A DNA stretch of 64,000 nucleotides from Lentzea waywayandensis. Lineage in GTDB: Bacteria; Actinomycetota; Actinomycetes; Mycobacteriales; Pseudonocardiaceae. The translations under genes were made by a program, and so were the position numbers. The notes beneath the pieces were generated by a model that saw nothing but the letters and a program-made list of their open reading frames with translations, did no database searches and was not told the DNA's origin. Positions 63,155-64,000 of the stretch are shown here, one piece after another (position 1 is the first letter of the stretch; each line of letters starts with the position of its first letter). The DNA lies in contig NZ_FOYL01000004.1 of NCBI RefSeq assembly GCF_900115955.1, positions 186,001 through 250,000 on the forward strand, given 5' to 3'.

Positions 63155-63871
63155 ATGGACCTGACAGCGTTCAAGGCGCTCAGCTTCGACTGCTACGGCA
63201 CGCTCATCGACTGGGAGACCGGCATCGCCGCGGTGCTGTCACCGTGGGCGCGCGAACAGGGGCTCTCACTGTCCGACGAGGAACTGCTGCTCGCGTACGG
63301 GACTCAGGAGGCGGCCGTGCAGGCGGCGACACCGTCCGCGCTCTATCCGGAGGTGCTGGCGTCCGCTTTTCGGCTCATGGGCTCCGCCCTGGGGCGCGAG
63401 GTGAGCGACGAGTGGGCACGCCGGCTGGGTGACTCGGTGCCGGACTGGCCTGCGTTCCCCGACTCCGCGGATGCGTTGGCACGCCTGGCTTCCCACTACC
63501 AGCTGATCATTCTGTCGAACGTGCACCGCGCCGGGTTCGCGGGCAGCAACCGGCAGCTGCGCGGGGATTTCGCGGCGATCATCACCGCGGAGGACGTCGG
63601 CGCGTACAAGCCCGCCGAGAACCACTTCCGGGCGCTGGATCGCGAGTTGGGCTCGCTGGGCGTGGAGCGCTCGGAGCTGCTGCACGTGGCGCAGAGCCTG
63701 TTCCACGACCACGTTCCGGCCAAGCGGGAGGGGCTGCCGTCCGTGTGGATCAACCGGCGGCGCGACCGGCCGGGCTGGGGCGCGACGCCGGAGCCGTCCG
63801 GTGACTTCAGCTACGACCTGGAGTTCGGGTCGATGGGCGAGTTCGCGGACGCGGTCGACAAGACGTTCTGA
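63155..63871 (+). CDS. Haloacid dehalogenase type II-like hydrolase
   Basis: The protein has 238 residues. The nucleophile motif is SFDCYGTLIDWETG, then LIILSNVHRAG, the Lys in GAYKPAENHF and HVAQSLFHDHVPAKREG. This is the L-2-haloacid dehalogenase pattern, though many such proteins are phosphatases. It is probably controlled by the divergent GntR regulator. ATG 63155. Confidence 0.85.
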   Translation: MDLTAFKALSFDCYGTLIDWETGIAAVLSPWAREQGLSLSDEELLLAYGTQEAAVQAATPSALYPEVLASAFRLMGSALGREVSDEWARRLGDSVPDWPAFPDSADALARLASHYQLIILSNVHRAGFAGSNRQLRGDFAAIITAEDVGAYKPAENHFRALDRELGSLGVERSELLHVAQSLFHDHVPAKREGLPSVWINRRRDRPGWGATPEPSGDFSYDLEFGSMGEFADAVDKTF

Positions 63872-63877
63872 GTTGGG

Positions 63878-63908
63878 GTGCCGCAGCGGTCGTCCACCGC
63901 TGCGGCAC
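63878..63908. terminator. Bidirectional terminator
   Basis: GTGCCGCAGCGG and CCGCTGCGGCAC form a perfect 12-bp stem around a 7-nt loop, between convergent HAD and YqeY genes. Confidence 0.8.
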
Positions 63909-63914
63909 TGCGTT

Positions 63915-64000
63915 CTAGCCGGCGAGCTTGGCCTTCACCGCGGCGGCCACCCGGCCACCCTCGGCGCGCCCGGCGACCTCGGCGTTGACGGCCTTCATGA
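63915..64000 (-). CDS. GatB/YqeY-domain protein, C-terminal end only
   Basis: The visible 27 residues end MKAVNAEVAGRAEGGRV and AAAVKAKLAG, then TAG. This is the typical C-terminus of YqeY proteins, related to the tRNA-binding tail of GatB. The counterpart in M. tuberculosis is Rv3688c. The rest lies beyond the window. Confidence 0.8.
   Translation of the reverse strand, partial: MKAVNAEVAGRAEGGRVAAAVKAKLAG

Overview
The window is high-GC actinomycete DNA, with third codon positions almost all G or C and GTG and TTG starts common. Gene order follows the Mycobacterium tuberculosis stretch Rv3644c to about Rv3688c: DNA polymerase delta prime, topA, Rv3647c, MrfA-type helicase, Tad pilus genes, Rv3661 HAD protein, acs, holin-like protein, EphE, MarP, Nudix, thioredoxin-like protein, nth, crp, MBL protein, RidA, Rv3679-Rv3680, whiB4, ponA2 and YqeY. 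It also has features usual in Streptomyces and Pseudonocardiales (an MFS-thymidylate-kinase fusion and a proton-pumping pyrophosphatase). A member of the Pseudonocardiales (Lentzea/Saccharothrix-like) is the best guess. The family names come from recognised motifs and gene order, not from a search.

Layout. 1-6.7 kb: replication and topology genes on the minus strand. 6.7-9.8 kb: five tandem paralogous lipoproteins. 9.8-16.8 kb: pyrophosphatase, helicase, an aminoglycoside nucleotidyltransferase with a possible leader peptide, and a prim-pol protein. 17.0-22.2 kb: a Tad/Flp pilus operon read leftwards. Between its ssd and tadA genes lies a chain of five very small ORFs, each joined to the next by a 4-nt stop/start overlap. 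22.2-24.0 kb: two non-coding RNAs flank the HAD gene, a 6C RNA and an Ms1-like RNA, in the same positions as in M. tuberculosis. 24.0-32.1 kb: peptidoglycan recovery genes (NagZ, NamZ, AmlE-like, then MurR-like and MurQ), interrupted by a MocR/AhpD pair. 32.1-36.6 kb: flavohaemoprotein, then an Lrp regulator divergent from kynA-kynU. 36.8-41.4 kb: acs, nhaA, holin-like, EphE-like. 41.4-48.0 kb: a TetR-controlled FAD monooxygenase, then the MarP/Nudix/thioredoxin/nth block and crp. 48.0-48.9 kb: a gene-free stretch with a 40-bp tandem repeat. 48.9-57.3 kb: MFS transporter, a second sliding-clamp gene, HIT, oxidoreductase, Nudix-MBL pair and a leftward RidA operon carrying an unassigned paralogous gene pair. 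57.4-64 kb: two ArsA/Get3-type ATPases, whiB4 divergent from a PASTA-containing penicillin-binding protein, and a GntR regulator divergent from a haloacid-dehalogenase-like gene.

The strongest candidates for something undescribed are the micro-ORF chain inside the Tad operon, the five-gene lipoprotein array, the paralogous pair downstream of RidA, and several enzymes that lack a key catalytic residue (the thymidylate-kinase domain and the EphE-like hydrolase).
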